Assembly (NCBI RefSeq): GCF_020733635.1
Contig: NZ_JAJFZL010000001.1
Location: 620,001 to 684,000 of the forward strand
Length of the DNA stretch: 64,000 nucleotides
Reading direction: 5' to 3'
Source of the DNA: Nocardia spumae
GTDB taxonomy: Bacteria; Actinomycetota; Actinomycetes; Mycobacteriales; Mycobacteriaceae
Below, piece by piece: positions 45,261-58,325 of this stretch (positions are counted from its first letter, which is position 1; every line of letters starts with the position of its first letter). Made by a program: the position numbers and the translations under genes. The notes below the pieces were generated by a model that saw only the letters and a list, made by a program, of their open reading frames with translations, searched no databases and was not told the origin of the DNA.

Positions 45261-46462
45261 GGCCGATGCAGGTACTGGTGATCAACTCGGGGTCCTCGTC
45301 GATCAAATATCAACTGCTGGATCCGGATTCGGCGCAGGTCATGGCCTCGGGGATGGTGTCGCGGATCGGCGAATCGGTGGATCCGGGCGAGATCACGGTC
45401 GAACATCACAGTGACGGAAGGACATTCGAGCACACCGGGCCGATCGCCGATCATGCCGCCGGTCTGCGGGTGGTCTTCGATCTGTTCGCGAGCAGCGGCC
45501 ACGATCTGACCGGGGCGGCGCTGTCCGCGGTCGGGCATCGGGTGGTGCACGGCGGCGAGGTCTTCTACGAGCCCACGCTGATCACCGACGCGGTGGTGGA
45601 GTCCATCGACAAGTTGTCCACGCTGGCGCCCCTGCACAATCCGGCCAACGTCACGGGCATTCGGTCCGCACGCGCCCTGCTGCCCGATATCCCGCAGGTC
45701 GCGGTCTTCGACACCGCGTTCTTCCACGGCCTGCCCGATGCCGCGAAGACCTATGCCATCGACGCGGGTATCGCCGCGGCGCACGGGGTTCGGCGTTACG
45801 GCTTCCACGGGACCTCGCACGAATACGTCTCCGGCCGGGTCTCCGAGCTGATCGGCGGGGATCCCGCCACACACAACCAGATCGTCCTGCATCTGGGCAA
45901 CGGCGCTTCGGCGTCGGCGATCCGGGGTGGCCGGGCGGTGGATACGAGTATGGGGCTCACGCCGCTGGAAGGGCTGGTGATGGGCACCCGGTCCGGTGAT
46001 CTCGATCCGGGCATCCTGGTGCATCTGGCCCGCACCGCCGGACTGGATATCGACGGCATCGACGAACTGCTCAATCGCCGTTCGGGTATCAAGGGTCTGT
46101 CCGGGGTCAACGACTTCCGTGCCCTGTTCACCCTCATCGAATCGGGCGATCCCGCCGCGCGGCTGGCCTACGACGTCTACGTGCATCGCCTGCGCCGCTA
46201 CCTCGGCGCCTACCTGGTGGAACTGGGCCGGGTGGACGCGATCACCTTCACCGCCGGGGTGGGGGAGAACAACGCCCGGGTCCGCGCCGACGCGCTGGCG
46301 GGGCTGCGGCGGTTCGGGATCGAGGTCGATCCGGTGGCCAACAATTCGAAAGAGCGTGTGGCGCGCTATATTTCACCGCCCGGAGCCGAGGTCTCGGTGC
46401 TGGTCGTGCCGACCGACGAGGAATTGGCGATCGCCCGCGCGGCTGTCGCGCTCGTGGGCTGA
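45245..46462 (+). CDS. ackA: Acetate kinase
   Basis: The 405-residue ASKHA-fold kinase makes ATP and acetate from acetyl phosphate. Signature segments are [25 protein letters not shown] (catalytic Arg region), [44 protein letters not shown] and [17 protein letters not shown] 45245 has AGGAGG 4 bases before it. Together with pta it forms the acetate overflow and activation pathway, and the operon order is as in M. tuberculosis Rv0408-Rv0409. Confidence 0.96.
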   Translation: MSDNRGPMQVLVINSGSSSIKYQLLDPDSAQVMASGMVSRIGESVDPGEITVEHHSDGRTFEHTGPIADHAAGLRVVFDLFASSGHDLTGAALSAVGHRVVHGGEVFYEPTLITDAVVESIDKLSTLAPLHNPANVTGIRSARALLPDIPQVAVFDTAFFHGLPDAAKTYAIDAGIAAAHGVRRYGFHGTSHEYVSGRVSELIGGDPATHNQIVLHLGNGASASAIRGGRAVDTSMGLTPLEGLVMGTRSGDLDPGILVHLARTAGLDIDGIDELLNRRSGIKGLSGVNDFRALFTLIESGDPAARLAYDVYVHRLRRYLGAYLVELGRVDAITFTAGVGENNARVRADALAGLRRFGIEVDPVANNSKERVARYISPPGAEVSVLVVPTDEELAIARAAVALVG

Positions 46463-46491
46463 GCGTTCGAACGTCGTCTCGCGCGACGCCG

Positions 46492-48882
<2,391 letters not shown>

Positions 48883-49878
48883 TCAGTCCCGATAGGTGGG
48901 TTCCGGTGGTCCGGCGGCGGGACCCAGCGCGGGGGCCAGCCACGCCCGATACAGCCGATCCCAGGTGCCGTCGGTGCGCAACCGCTGCAGGGTGGCGTTC
49001 ACGAAACGAACCATATCGTCATTGCCCTTCGGGATTCCGACACCGTAGGGCTCATCGCTGAGGTCGGCGCCCACCACTTCCGCGTACGGGTCCTGGGCCG
49101 CCAGGCCGGCCAGCAGCGCATCGTCGGTACTGACGGCATCGACCTGCCGCTGCTGCAACACCACGAGACAGTCGGCCCAGGTCGGCACCGTCATGATCGA
49201 GGCGGGCGGCCGGATCTGCCGGATCCGGTCGAGTGAGGTGGTGCCGCCGACGGCACACACGCGTTTGCCGGCCAGATCCGCCATCCCGGTGATACCGGAA
49301 CCCCGCACGGCCAGCACCCGCTGATGCGACATCAGATAGGTGGTGGAGAAGTCGACGCGTTGGCGCCGATCGCAGGTGATGGTCATGGTCTTCACCACGA
49401 TGTCGACGCTGTGATCCTGCAGCGCCTTCTCCCGATCCGCCGATCCCAGGATGCGATATTCGATCCGATGCGGATCGCCGAACAGATCGCGGGCGATCTC
49501 GGTGGCGATATCGACATCGAACCCCGCCAGGGTGCCGCTGATCGGATCGCGGAAGCTGAACAGATTGCTGCCGGGGTCCAGGCCCACCAGCAGCCGTCCC
49601 CGTGCGCGGATCGCGTCGATGCTCGGGCCCTGGCCGGCGCCGGTGGGGCGCAGGCTGGCCGTCGGATTCCCGCACTGCGGTTCGGCATTCGGCTGCGCGG
49701 TGGATTCCGGCCCGGTGACGAGGGCATTCGCGGGAAGCGGCGGCTCGGTGTAGGTGCCGCTGTCTGACGCGCGCGGATTCGATTGCGCACCACCGCAACC
49801 CGCCGCGACGAGGGCTGCGGCCGCCACCGCGAGCGTCGCGACCGAGCGCCGGGTCCGCTGCGATACTTCTCTGCTCAT
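48883..49878 (-). CDS. glnH: Glutamate/aspartate-sensing substrate-binding lipoprotein GlnH
   Basis: The 331-residue lipoprotein has signal peptide and lipobox LVAAGC near residues 24-29. It carries a type 3 solute-binding domain: GRLLVGLDPGSNLFSFRDP, LAGFDVDIATEIARDLFGD, VDIVVKTMTITCDRRQRVDFS and the hinge GKRVCAVGGTTSLDRI. In mycobacteria GlnH binds aspartate or glutamate and signals through GlnX to PknG. There are no ABC permease or ATPase genes here, which supports a sensing role. The ATG at 49878 overlaps the glnX stop by 4 bases (ATGA). Confidence 0.93.
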   Translation of the reverse strand: MSREVSQRTRRSVATLAVAAAALVAAGCGGAQSNPRASDSGTYTEPPLPANALVTGPESTAQPNAEPQCGNPTASLRPTGAGQGPSIDAIRARGRLLVGLDPGSNLFSFRDPISGTLAGFDVDIATEIARDLFGDPHRIEYRILGSADREKALQDHSVDIVVKTMTITCDRRQRVDFSTTYLMSHQRVLAVRGSGITGMADLAGKRVCAVGGTTSLDRIRQIRPPASIMTVPTWADCLVVLQQRQVDAVSTDDALLAGLAAQDPYAEVVGADLSDEPYGVGIPKGNDDMVRFVNATLQRLRTDGTWDRLYRAWLAPALGPAAGPPEPTYRD

Positions 49879-51278
49879 CGATACTCCCGAAGCCGTGGCC
49901 ACAGGCCCGCCACCACGAACGCGGCCGCCAGCGCGGCCAGGGTCAGCGCACCGGGCGCGAGGAAGTCCAGCGTCCGTGAAGCGTCGGAGATGTTGTTGCG
50001 CAGGGCATCACGGGTGTCGGAGATACCCGCGCCGAGCGCGTTGTCGAGGGTGTCCACCGACGCGCTGGCCTGACTCGGATCGGCACCGATGGCCACCTCG
50101 GAGGCGGCCGGGAAATCGCCGCGTCCCAGGGCGTCGTTCATCCGCTGATGGGCGGTACGCCAGTGCTCCAGCGAGGTTCGCGCCCGGGCCACCTCGGCGG
50201 AACCCGGTGCGTCGCCGGGATAGTGGGTCAGCAGCTGGTCGAGCCGGGCGGTGGCGGTATCGAAGGTGTGGTCGTAATCGCCGCTCGCGTCGCGGCGCAC
50301 CAGCTTCAGCGTCTCCGCGGCCCGCGCCTGCTGGGCGAGGATGCGGCTCTCGGTCAGCTCCGCGCCCGGCACCGCGCCGTCGTCGCGCCCGGAGGTGGTA
50401 GACACCGCCGAGACCGATCCCGCGATCACCGTCCAGGCCAACAGGACCAGCAATGTCGCCGAGGCCGCCAGCAGCCCCGGATTGAGCACCCGGTGCCAGC
50501 GCCGGGCCAGATAGAACTGGCCGGCGACCAGGGCGGCCAGCGCCAGCACCGGCAGGATGATCGCGGCCCACGGCGGTCGCACATGGTCGTGCTGGGTCCG
50601 CGCGATCGCGGAGGAGCGGTGTCCCTGCAACTCCTGCGCTCTGGGCAGCATCGTGTTCTGCATCAGATTCGACGCCTCGCTGAGATAGGCGGCGCCGACC
50701 GGATGGCCCTCGCGGTTGTTGGCCCGCGCGGTCTCGATGAGGCCGCTGTAGACCGGCAGTTCGGTCGCGACGACGGTGCGCAGCCTGGTGTCGGCGTCGG
50801 GCGGTGCGGCACCGGGTGCGCCGGCATTGTCGGACTGGGCGACCAATTCGGCCGCGGCCTCCCCGATCGCCTGGTCGTAGCGGTCGCGGACCGGTTTCGG
50901 TTCCAGTCCACCGGATATGAAGGCCGTTCCCGCCGCGGCATCGGCGACCGACAGCGAGGTGTAGAGGTGCTGAGCCGAATTGGCATCGGGCTCGGCCTCG
51001 TTCAGCAGGTGATCCAATGCGTGCTGGCGGTCGCCGACCTCAGCGGAGGTGACCGCGCCGGCGAACAGGCACAGCCCGAGTAGTAACAGGCCCAACGCGA
51101 CCAGGCGGGCCGGTGACGAGCGGGCGAAGGCCCGCATATCGGTCGCGTCGAGCCTGCGTCGCACCACCGCCGCATCCAGTCGCCACCGCACCGCGGTCCG
51201 GTCGAATCGGCCGCGCAGGGTGGTCGGCGCAGCGTGCGGGGACGACTCGTCGAGCGGTCGCTGCTCGGTGCGAGCCAT
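49875..51278 (-). CDS. glnX: Membrane transducer GlnX
   Basis: The 467-residue membrane protein has about four helices: LVALGLLLLGLCLFAGAVTS, ILPVLALAALVAGQFYLARR, LLAASATLLVLLAWTVIAGS and LTLAALAAAFVVAGLWPRL. Two large extracytoplasmic helical regions lie between them. It corresponds to Rv0412c (GlnX), which links GlnH to PknG. The GGAGG site 5 bases before ATG 51278 supports this start; the much longer open frame upstream runs antisense to mutT3 and is not coding. It leads the glnX-glnH-pknG operon. Confidence 0.9.
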   Translation of the reverse strand: MARTEQRPLDESSPHAAPTTLRGRFDRTAVRWRLDAAVVRRRLDATDMRAFARSSPARLVALGLLLLGLCLFAGAVTSAEVGDRQHALDHLLNEAEPDANSAQHLYTSLSVADAAAGTAFISGGLEPKPVRDRYDQAIGEAAAELVAQSDNAGAPGAAPPDADTRLRTVVATELPVYSGLIETARANNREGHPVGAAYLSEASNLMQNTMLPRAQELQGHRSSAIARTQHDHVRPPWAAIILPVLALAALVAGQFYLARRWHRVLNPGLLAASATLLVLLAWTVIAGSVSAVSTTSGRDDGAVPGAELTESRILAQQARAAETLKLVRRDASGDYDHTFDTATARLDQLLTHYPGDAPGSAEVARARTSLEHWRTAHQRMNDALGRGDFPAASEVAIGADPSQASASVDTLDNALGAGISDTRDALRNNISDASRTLDFLAPGALTLAALAAAFVVAGLWPRLREYR

Positions 51279-51427
51279 GCCCGCCTCCGTTCGTTCGCCG
51301 GGTTGCATTGTGTGGACTGAGCTTATTGTGGTCGTACCGGTACCGCTGGACATGTGTCGGGCATGACCGCGGTACCACGAGGTCGGCGAGGATCGTCGAC
51401 GCCGGCGTGATCGGGACGAGGCGGAGT

Positions 51428-52093
51428 ATGCGCGGTGACGGAGACGGCTTCTTGGAGAGCCCCGATGGGACGCGGCAATGGGGCCTGTTCGGGGCGGCCG
51501 GATTGTTGTTGCGCGCACCGCGACCGGGCGGTGGCGCGGTGGTGCTGCTGCAGCACCGCGCGCCGTGGAGTCATCAGGGTGGAACCTGGGCGCTGCCCGG
51601 TGGTGCGCGTGACAGTCATGAGACCAGCGTGCACGCCGCGGTACGGGAAGCGCAGGAAGAAGCGGGAATTGCCCCCGCCGCGGTCCGGGTGCGCGGCAGC
51701 CGGGTGACGAGTACGGCGGCCAGTGGCTGGACCTACACCACCGTGGTCGCCGATGCCCCCGAAACACTCGCGACCACCGCGAATCGCGAAAGCGCGGAAC
51801 TGGCCTGGGTGCCCGAGGAGGAGGTCGACGAGCGTCCGCTGCATCCGGGTTTCGCCGCTGCCTGGCCGGGTTTACGCGCACCGTCCGCGCGGCTGGATCT
51901 CGCCGGTGTGGCCGATGCCGCGGCCGTCGCCGCGGCGCTGCCGCGCACGGTGGATCTCGCCGATCGCGGATTCGTCTGGCTGGACGCGCCCGGTCCGGAG
52001 ATCCCGACCGCGCGAATCGCCCGGCACGACAACGGATGCGGCGCACCGGCCGGCGCACTGCTGGTCCTGACCCTGGACCAGGTGCTGAGCTGA
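51428..52093 (+). CDS. mutT3: Nudix hydrolase MutT3
   Basis: The 221-residue protein has the Nudix box GGARDSHETSVHAAVREAQEEAGI region (G-x5-E-x7-REAQEEAG), with TWALPGG just before it and a C-terminal extension of about 90 residues. MutT3 (Rv0413, 217 residues) cleans 8-oxo-dGTP-type or other nucleotides. GGCGGAG precedes ATG 51428 closely. A longer in-frame extension exists but is not conserved. It is divergent from glnX across 149 bases and convergent with thiE. Confidence 0.9.
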   Translation: MRGDGDGFLESPDGTRQWGLFGAAGLLLRAPRPGGGAVVLLQHRAPWSHQGGTWALPGGARDSHETSVHAAVREAQEEAGIAPAAVRVRGSRVTSTAASGWTYTTVVADAPETLATTANRESAELAWVPEEEVDERPLHPGFAAAWPGLRAPSARLDLAGVADAAAVAAALPRTVDLADRGFVWLDAPGPEIPTARIARHDNGCGAPAGALLVLTLDQVLS

Positions 52094-52109
52094 GCCGAGC
52101 CCGCACTCG

Positions 52110-52820
52110 TCAGCGGGTGCCCGCGGCGTTGTCCAGCAGGCGCTGTTTGAGTTCCCGGGCGGCGGCCTGCGGATCGCGCGCCGCGGTGATGGCGCGGACC
52201 ACCACGATCCGCGTCGCGCCGGCCGCGAGCACCTCGGGCAGGCGTTCGGCGTCGATCCCGCCGATGGCGAACCACGGCCGGGTCGGATGTGAGTCCGCGG
52301 TCGAGCGCACCAGGTCGATACCCGCCGCGGTGCGGCCCGGCTTGGTGGGGGTATTCCACACCGGCCCGGTGCAGAAGTAGTCGATGTTCTCGTCGACGAG
52401 CGCCAGTCCGGCCTGATTGCGATTGTGGGTGGAACGGCCGATGACCACCTCCGGACCCACGATCCGCCGGGCGTGCGAGGGCGGCAGATCGCCCTGGCCC
52501 AGATGCAGCACATCGGCACCGGCCGCGTGCGCGATATCCGCGCGATCGTTCACCGCGACCAGCGCGCCGTGGCGGCGCGCGGCGGCCTTCAACTCGGCCA
52601 GTGCGCCGAGTTCGGCAGCGGCCTCGAGCGGTCCGAACTTCGCCTCTCCGGCCGAACCCTTGTCCCGGAGCTGGATGATGTCGACACCGCCGGACAGCGC
52701 CGCCTCGGCGAACGCGGCCAGGTCCCCGGTATCGCGCCGGGCGTCGGTGCACAGGTAGAGCCGGGCCGAGGCGAGGCGTTCGCGGGGCGCGATCGGACGA
52801 TGGGGATGGGACGGTTGCAC
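52110..52820 (-). CDS. thiE: Thiamine phosphate synthase
   Basis: The 236-residue TIM-barrel enzyme joins HMP-PP and the thiazole phosphate carboxylate to give thiamine phosphate. Motifs are [20 protein letters not shown] (pyrophosphate-binding), [46 protein letters not shown] and [15 protein letters not shown] 52820 is the first start before the conserved barrel; the ribosome site is weak. It is divergent from the thiO-thiS-thiG operon across 130 bases. No TPP riboswitch motif was found there. Confidence 0.94.
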   Translation of the reverse strand: MQPSHPHRPIAPRERLASARLYLCTDARRDTGDLAAFAEAALSGGVDIIQLRDKGSAGEAKFGPLEAAAELGALAELKAAARRHGALVAVNDRADIAHAAGADVLHLGQGDLPPSHARRIVGPEVVIGRSTHNRNQAGLALVDENIDYFCTGPVWNTPTKPGRTAAGIDLVRSTADSHPTRPWFAIGGIDAERLPEVLAAGATRIVVVRAITAARDPQAAARELKQRLLDNAAGTR

Positions 52821-52950
52821 GGGTCCGACCGTAGCCGCGCTACCGTGGAGAGGCGAAATACTAGGGCATTCCCGCAGCGATGGCGGCCGCGCGGGAGGGT
52901 CGTTGCACGGTCGCGGTTCGTACTGTCCCGGGACCGAGTGAGGTGGAGTG

Positions 52951-54017
52951 ATGCGAAGTCTGGCCGTCGTGGGTGGGGGTGTGATCGGCCTCGCGGTGGC
53001 ATGGCGTGCCGCCGAACAGGGCTGGGCGGTCACGATCGTCGATCCCGATATCGGCGCCGGTGCGTCCTGGGTGGCCGGTGGCATGCTCGCCCCGCTGTCG
53101 GAGGGCTGGCCGGGCGAGGACGATCTCCTCGAATTCGGCGCGGCGTCGTTGCGCCGCTGGCCGGAGTTCGGCGCGCGGTTGCGCGCCGCCACCGGTGTGG
53201 ACGTCTTCGTGGCGGATCAGACGTTGACGCTGGCGCTGGACGCCGCCGACGCCGCCGATCTGCGCACCATCGCCGACTTCTGCGGCGGCCACGGCTACGA
53301 CATGCGGCTGCTGGACCGGGCCGGTGTGCGCGCGGCCGAAGCCGGGCTCTCGCGCACCGTCCGGGCCGGTCTGCTGGCCGCCGACGAACCGGCTGTGGAC
53401 AACCGGCTGCTGGTCGGAGCCCTGCGGCGCGCGTGTGACCAGGCCGGTGTGCACATCCTGGCCGAGTCGGTGCGCGCGGTCGAGGAACTCGACCACGATC
53501 GGATCGTGCTCGCCGCCGGATCGGCCAGTGCGCGGCTGTGGGAACTGCCCGTCCGGCCGGTCAAGGGGGAGATTCTGCGCTTGCGCCGCCGGCCCGGCAC
53601 CGCACCGCCGCCGCGGCGGGTGATCCGGGCCCGGGTGCACGGCCGTCCGATCTACCTGGTGCCGCGGGCCGAGGGCATCGTGGTCGGCGCCACCCAGTAC
53701 GAGGCCGGTTTCGACACCACCGTCACCGTCGCCGGTGTGCGTGACCTGATCGCCGACGCGGAAGCGGTGTGGCCGGCGCTCGGCGAATACGAACTGGCGG
53801 AGGCCACCGCGGGCGCGCGCCCGAGCACGCCGGACAATCTGCCCCTGATCGGGCGGCTGTCGGAGCGGGTGGTGGCCGCCACCGGCCACGGCCGCAACGG
53901 CATCCTCGGCGTGCCGATCACCGTCGACGCCGTCACGGCGCTGCTGGCCGGCGACACCCTGGCCGAGGCGAAGGCCGCCGATCCGCAGCGATTCGCACCA
54001 TCATCAGGAGGTAACCA

Positions 54018-54021
<4 letters not shown>
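52951..54021 (+). CDS. thiO: Glycine oxidase ThiO
   Basis: The 356-residue FAD enzyme oxidises glycine to iminoglycine (dehydroglycine) for the thiazole ring of thiamine. It has the Rossmann motif [67 protein letters not shown] and [23 protein letters not shown] precedes the start; ATG 52951 or GTG 52948 can be used. It overlaps thiS by 4 bases and is the first gene of the thiOSG operon. Confidence 0.94.
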
Positions 54022-55011
<990 letters not shown>

Positions 55012-55018
55012 ACGAACG

Positions 55019-55060
55019 GGTGTCCCCAGCTCACGCGGCCGGTCGGGACTCGGGGACACC
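55019..55060 (+). terminator. Inverted repeat after thiG
   Basis: GGTGTCCCC (55019-55027) pairs with GGGGACACC (55052-55060) across a 24-base loop. It starts 8 bases past the thiG stop. A second small stem, TCATCC-TTGT-GGATGA, follows around 55085-55100. Together they probably end the thi operon transcript. Confidence 0.55.
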
Positions 55061-55158
55061 ACTCATACCCCTCCGGGTACGGATCATCCTTGTGGATGAC
55101 GGGACTCGCGACCTGTGAGCGATAGTGCGGCGACGGTTTCTCGGGAACACTGGTGCGC

Positions 55159-56130
55159 ATGATCGAATGCAGAGGTCTTACCAAGCGCTACGGTGACACC
55201 GTCGCCGTCGAGGACCTGTCGTTCACGGTCACGCCCGGTAAGGTCACCGGGTTTCTGGGCCCGAACGGCGCCGGTAAATCGACCACGATGCGAATGATCC
55301 TCGGACTGGACAAGCCCACCGCCGGTACGGCTCATATCGAGGGTGTGCGCTACGAGGAACTGGCACAGCCGCTGCGCACGGTCGGTGCCCTGCTGGATGC
55401 GAAATGGGTGCATCCGAATCGCTCGGCGCGCTCTCATCTGCGCTGGCTGGCCGCGACCAACGATATTCCGGTCACCCGGGTCGACGAGGTGCTGCACCTG
55501 GTCGGCCTGACCGAGGTCGCGCACAAGAAGGCCGGTGGTTTCTCACTCGGTATGTCCCAGCGGCTCGGCCTGGCCGGCGCGCTGCTCGGCGACCCGCCGG
55601 TGCTGCTGTTCGACGAACCGGTCAACGGCCTCGATCCCGAGGGCATCCTGTGGATCCGGCGGTTCATGCAGCGGCTGGCCGCGGAGGGCCGCACCGTGCT
55701 GGTGTCGAGCCATCTGTTGTCGGAGATGGCACAGACCGCGGACCATCTGGTGGTCATCGGCCGCGGCCGGTTGATCGCCGACACCGATACCAAGGATTTC
55801 ATCGCCAAGTCGTCGGAATCGACTGTGCGCGTGCGCAGTCCGCAACTCGACGAATTGCGCAGCCTGCTCACCTCGAACGGGATGACGGTGCGCGAGGACG
55901 GCGAAGCCGGTGAGCGCGAGGCGGTCGCGGGGGCCGAGGCCACCGCGGCGCTGGTGGTCGTCGGTGAAACCAGCGATGCCATCGGTAAATTGGCCGGCGC
56001 CAACAGCATCACGCTGTACGAGCTGGCGCCGCAGCAGGCTTCGCTCGAGGAGGCGTTCATGCGCATGACCGGAGGTGCGGTGCAGTACCACGGTGAAGGT
56101 ATCGAACAGGTCATGGGAGGTGCGCTGTAA
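55159..56130 (+). CDS. ABC transporter ATP-binding protein
   Basis: The 323-residue ATPase has Walker A GFLGPNGAGKSTTMRMILG, the Q-loop region, the signature FSLGMSQRLGLAGALLG, Walker B VLLFDEPVNGLDPEG and the switch SSHLL. A C-terminal extension of about 100 residues is typical of drug or antimicrobial-peptide exporters (DrrA/BcrA type). GTG 55153 is two codons upstream of the chosen ATG. The stop overlaps the permease start (TAATG). Substrate unknown. Confidence 0.92.
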   Translation: MIECRGLTKRYGDTVAVEDLSFTVTPGKVTGFLGPNGAGKSTTMRMILGLDKPTAGTAHIEGVRYEELAQPLRTVGALLDAKWVHPNRSARSHLRWLAATNDIPVTRVDEVLHLVGLTEVAHKKAGGFSLGMSQRLGLAGALLGDPPVLLFDEPVNGLDPEGILWIRRFMQRLAAEGRTVLVSSHLLSEMAQTADHLVVIGRGRLIADTDTKDFIAKSSESTVRVRSPQLDELRSLLTSNGMTVREDGEAGEREAVAGAEATAALVVVGETSDAIGKLAGANSITLYELAPQQASLEEAFMRMTGGAVQYHGEGIEQVMGGAL

Positions 56131-56891
56131 TGGGGATCGTCGCCGCGGAGCGGATCAAGCTCACCTCCACCCGATCACCGTGGTGGTGCTCGGCCGTCGT
56201 CGTCGTGCTCGGTCTGGGGCTGGCCGCGCTGTTCGCGGCCGTCGCCCGGTCGAGCATGGGTGGGCAGAATCAAACCCTGCTGACGACCGCCGGCGCCACC
56301 GCCGGGGTCGGCCAGTTCGGTGTCATGGTCCTGATGATCATGGCCACCCTGACCGTGACCAGCGAATACCGCTTCGGCATCATCCGCACCACCTTCCAGG
56401 CGACGCCGAACCGCGCCCTGGTGCTGACCACCAAGGCACTGCTGTCCGGCGTCTACGCCGCGGTGCTCACCTTCGTCCTGGCCCTGCTGGCCTACCTGAT
56501 CGCCAAACCGCTGGCCGGTGACGCGGGGGTGCGGATGAGCCTGAGCTCGGATTCCGATTGGCGCGCGATCTACGGCATCGCGATCTACGCCCTGCTCGCT
56601 GTGGTCCTGTCGGTCGGAATCGGTGCTCTGGTGCGGCAGTCCGCGGCCGCGATCTCGCTGATCGTGTTGTGGCCCTTGCTGATCGAGACGCTGCTCGGGA
56701 GCTTCGGCAGCTTCGGCCGCAATGTGCAGCCGTTTCTTCCGTTCGCGAATATCAACCGATTCCTGGACGACAGCAGCTCACCGGCGGCAAACTGGCATTG
56801 GGGCGCTTGGGGCGGCTTGATCTACTTCGCCGTCTTCTCGCTGGTCGTGTTCGTCGCGGCCCTGATCGTGACCGACCGTCGCGACGCCTGA
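56130..56891 (+). CDS. ABC-2-type transporter permease
   Basis: The 253-residue protein has six hydrophobic segments (for example WWCSAVVVVLGLGLAALFAA, GVMVLMIMATLTVTSEY, AVLTFVLALLAYLIA, LLAVVLSVGIGALVR). EYRFGIIRTTFQATPNR, after the second helix, is the conserved cytoplasmic motif of ABC-2 permeases. It works with the ATPase encoded just upstream. Start and stop codons of the two genes share a base, so the subunits are coupled. A strong terminator follows. Confidence 0.9.
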   Translation: MGIVAAERIKLTSTRSPWWCSAVVVVLGLGLAALFAAVARSSMGGQNQTLLTTAGATAGVGQFGVMVLMIMATLTVTSEYRFGIIRTTFQATPNRALVLTTKALLSGVYAAVLTFVLALLAYLIAKPLAGDAGVRMSLSSDSDWRAIYGIAIYALLAVVLSVGIGALVRQSAAAISLIVLWPLLIETLLGSFGSFGRNVQPFLPFANINRFLDDSSSPAANWHWGAWGGLIYFAVFSLVVFVAALIVTDRRDA

Positions 56892-57013
56892 TCGACAATC
56901 CGATACCTGCCCGCTCCCGGGCGCTCACCCTCGCGAGCCCGGGACGGGAGGGCGGTCCTGTCGGGGGACTGCTATCCCGGTCGCGTTCACCACTGCCCGG
57001 TGAATGCGACGAC

Positions 57014-57054
57014 CACCGGCCCGATGCGCAGCCGGCCTGCGCATCGGGCCGGTG
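57014..57054 (+). terminator. 18-bp perfect hairpin after the ABC transporter operon
   Basis: CACCGGCCCGATGCGCAG (57014-57031) and CTGCGCATCGGGCCGGTG (57037-57054) pair perfectly around the loop CCGGC. It is the strongest terminator-like hairpin in the window. The rest of the 305-base gap (56892-57196) up to the cyclase gene holds no recognised gene. Confidence 0.85.
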
Positions 57055-57196
57055 TGCTGTGTGCAAACGCTGTGTGAACAGCGCGTCCGGGGCTTCCGAA
57101 CGGAAGTTTCGCTCGGTAACATCGGCCCGGCAACCAGCACGTTATCCATCGGCGGACCCACTGATGTGCCCGCTCCGTCCGATCGGGAGGTGGCAG

Positions 57197-58309
57197 GTGG
57201 CGATCATTGGCTACGCTCGGGATGTGAGCGATAAACCCTCCGGCGACGGCGAAAATGCGTCCCGCACAGCCGGTCCCGGCGGTACGGGCGCACGTCGCAA
57301 CGGTTCCGGTGGGCGCCGGGGCGGCAGGGGACTCGGGGCAGGCCGGGAGAACGGCGCGAAGAACGCGTCCACGCCGGCCGAAACCGCTGGTCCCGAAGGG
57401 GCCGGGCCGATATCGGAGAGCGCGCCGGAGCTGGAGCCCGCCGCCGTGGAGGCCGATTTCGAGACTCCGCTCGACCCCGCCGCGGACCCCGAAATCCGGC
57501 GCCGCGCCTCTCGTCGGCTCAGGGCCGCCCAGCTGTCGGCCCTGATGGCGGCCGCGAATCAGCGTCCCGATGTGATCGGTGTCATCCGCAGGGCGCGGGA
57601 GAATCTGCCGGGCGATCCGGCCTTCGGCGACCCGCTGTCGCTGTCCGGTCCCGGCGGTGCTCGGGCGGTGGCGCGGGCGGCGGACAAATTCGTCGGGGAC
57701 AACCCCAACGCCGCCAAGGAGCTCGGCCTGGGTGCCCTGCAGGTCTGGCAGGCGATGTTGGAGCGGGTCGGGCGCGGTAAGGGCAGCGCGGAGGTGACGG
57801 TGTTGTTCACCGATCTGGTGTCGTTCTCGCGGTGGTCGCTGTCGGCCGGTGACGAGGCCACCCTCGAATTGCTGCGCCGGGTCGCCAGCGCGATCGAGCC
57901 GCCGATCGTGGATCGCGGTGGTCAGGTTGTCAAACGCATGGGCGACGGAGTGATGGCGGTCTTCGCCTCCCCCGACAGCGCGGTGCGCGCGATTCTCACC
58001 GCGAAACGGAATCTGGCCGAGGTGCAGGTGCAGGGGTATCGCCCGCGGATGCGGGCCGGACTGCACACCGGCACACCCCGGGAGATCGGCGGCGACTGGC
58101 TGGGGGTCGATGTCACCGTCGCCGCGCGGGTGATGGAGGCCGGCGGTAACGGCAACACGATGATCTCGGAGACCACGCTCGAGGCGCTGGAGCCGAGCAC
58201 GCTGAAGGATCTCGAGGTGGTCGCGAAGCCCTATCGGCGCAGTATGTTCGCCGCACCGCTCAACGGTGTGCCGGAGGGAATGCGGATCTTCCGCCTGACC
58301 GGGGAATAG
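57197..58309 (+). CDS. Class III adenylate/guanylate cyclase (Rv1647-like)
   Basis: The 370-residue soluble protein has a low-complexity Gly/Arg/Glu-rich N-terminal 90 residues. A helical region follows (RRASRRLRAAQLSALMAAAN), then a class III cyclase domain from about residue 195. VTVLFTDLVSFSRWS supplies the first metal Asp and VVKRMGDGVMAVFASP the second, with the substrate Lys in KRMGD. GDWLGVDVTVAARVMEAGG holds the transition-state Arg, but the usual Asn before VAxR is Thr here. GTG 57197 has a GGAGG 6 bases upstream; GTG 57224 and ATG 57164 are alternatives. Product is probably cAMP. Confidence 0.86.
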   Translation: MAIIGYARDVSDKPSGDGENASRTAGPGGTGARRNGSGGRRGGRGLGAGRENGAKNASTPAETAGPEGAGPISESAPELEPAAVEADFETPLDPAADPEIRRRASRRLRAAQLSALMAAANQRPDVIGVIRRARENLPGDPAFGDPLSLSGPGGARAVARAADKFVGDNPNAAKELGLGALQVWQAMLERVGRGKGSAEVTVLFTDLVSFSRWSLSAGDEATLELLRRVASAIEPPIVDRGGQVVKRMGDGVMAVFASPDSAVRAILTAKRNLAEVQVQGYRPRMRAGLHTGTPREIGGDWLGVDVTVAARVMEAGGNGNTMISETTLEALEPSTLKDLEVVAKPYRRSMFAAPLNGVPEGMRIFRLTGE

Positions 58310-58325
58310 GGGCGCGGGCCGCCGA

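Noticed and set aside
51334..51343. GTACCGGTAC palindrome between glnX and mutT3
   Set aside because: A 10-base palindrome of this composition is expected by chance in such GC-rich DNA, and there is no second site or known regulator.
52821..52950. TPP riboswitch between thiE and thiO
   Set aside because: The region was read on both strands for the conserved CTGAGA and CCTGATCTGG-type segments. Neither is present.
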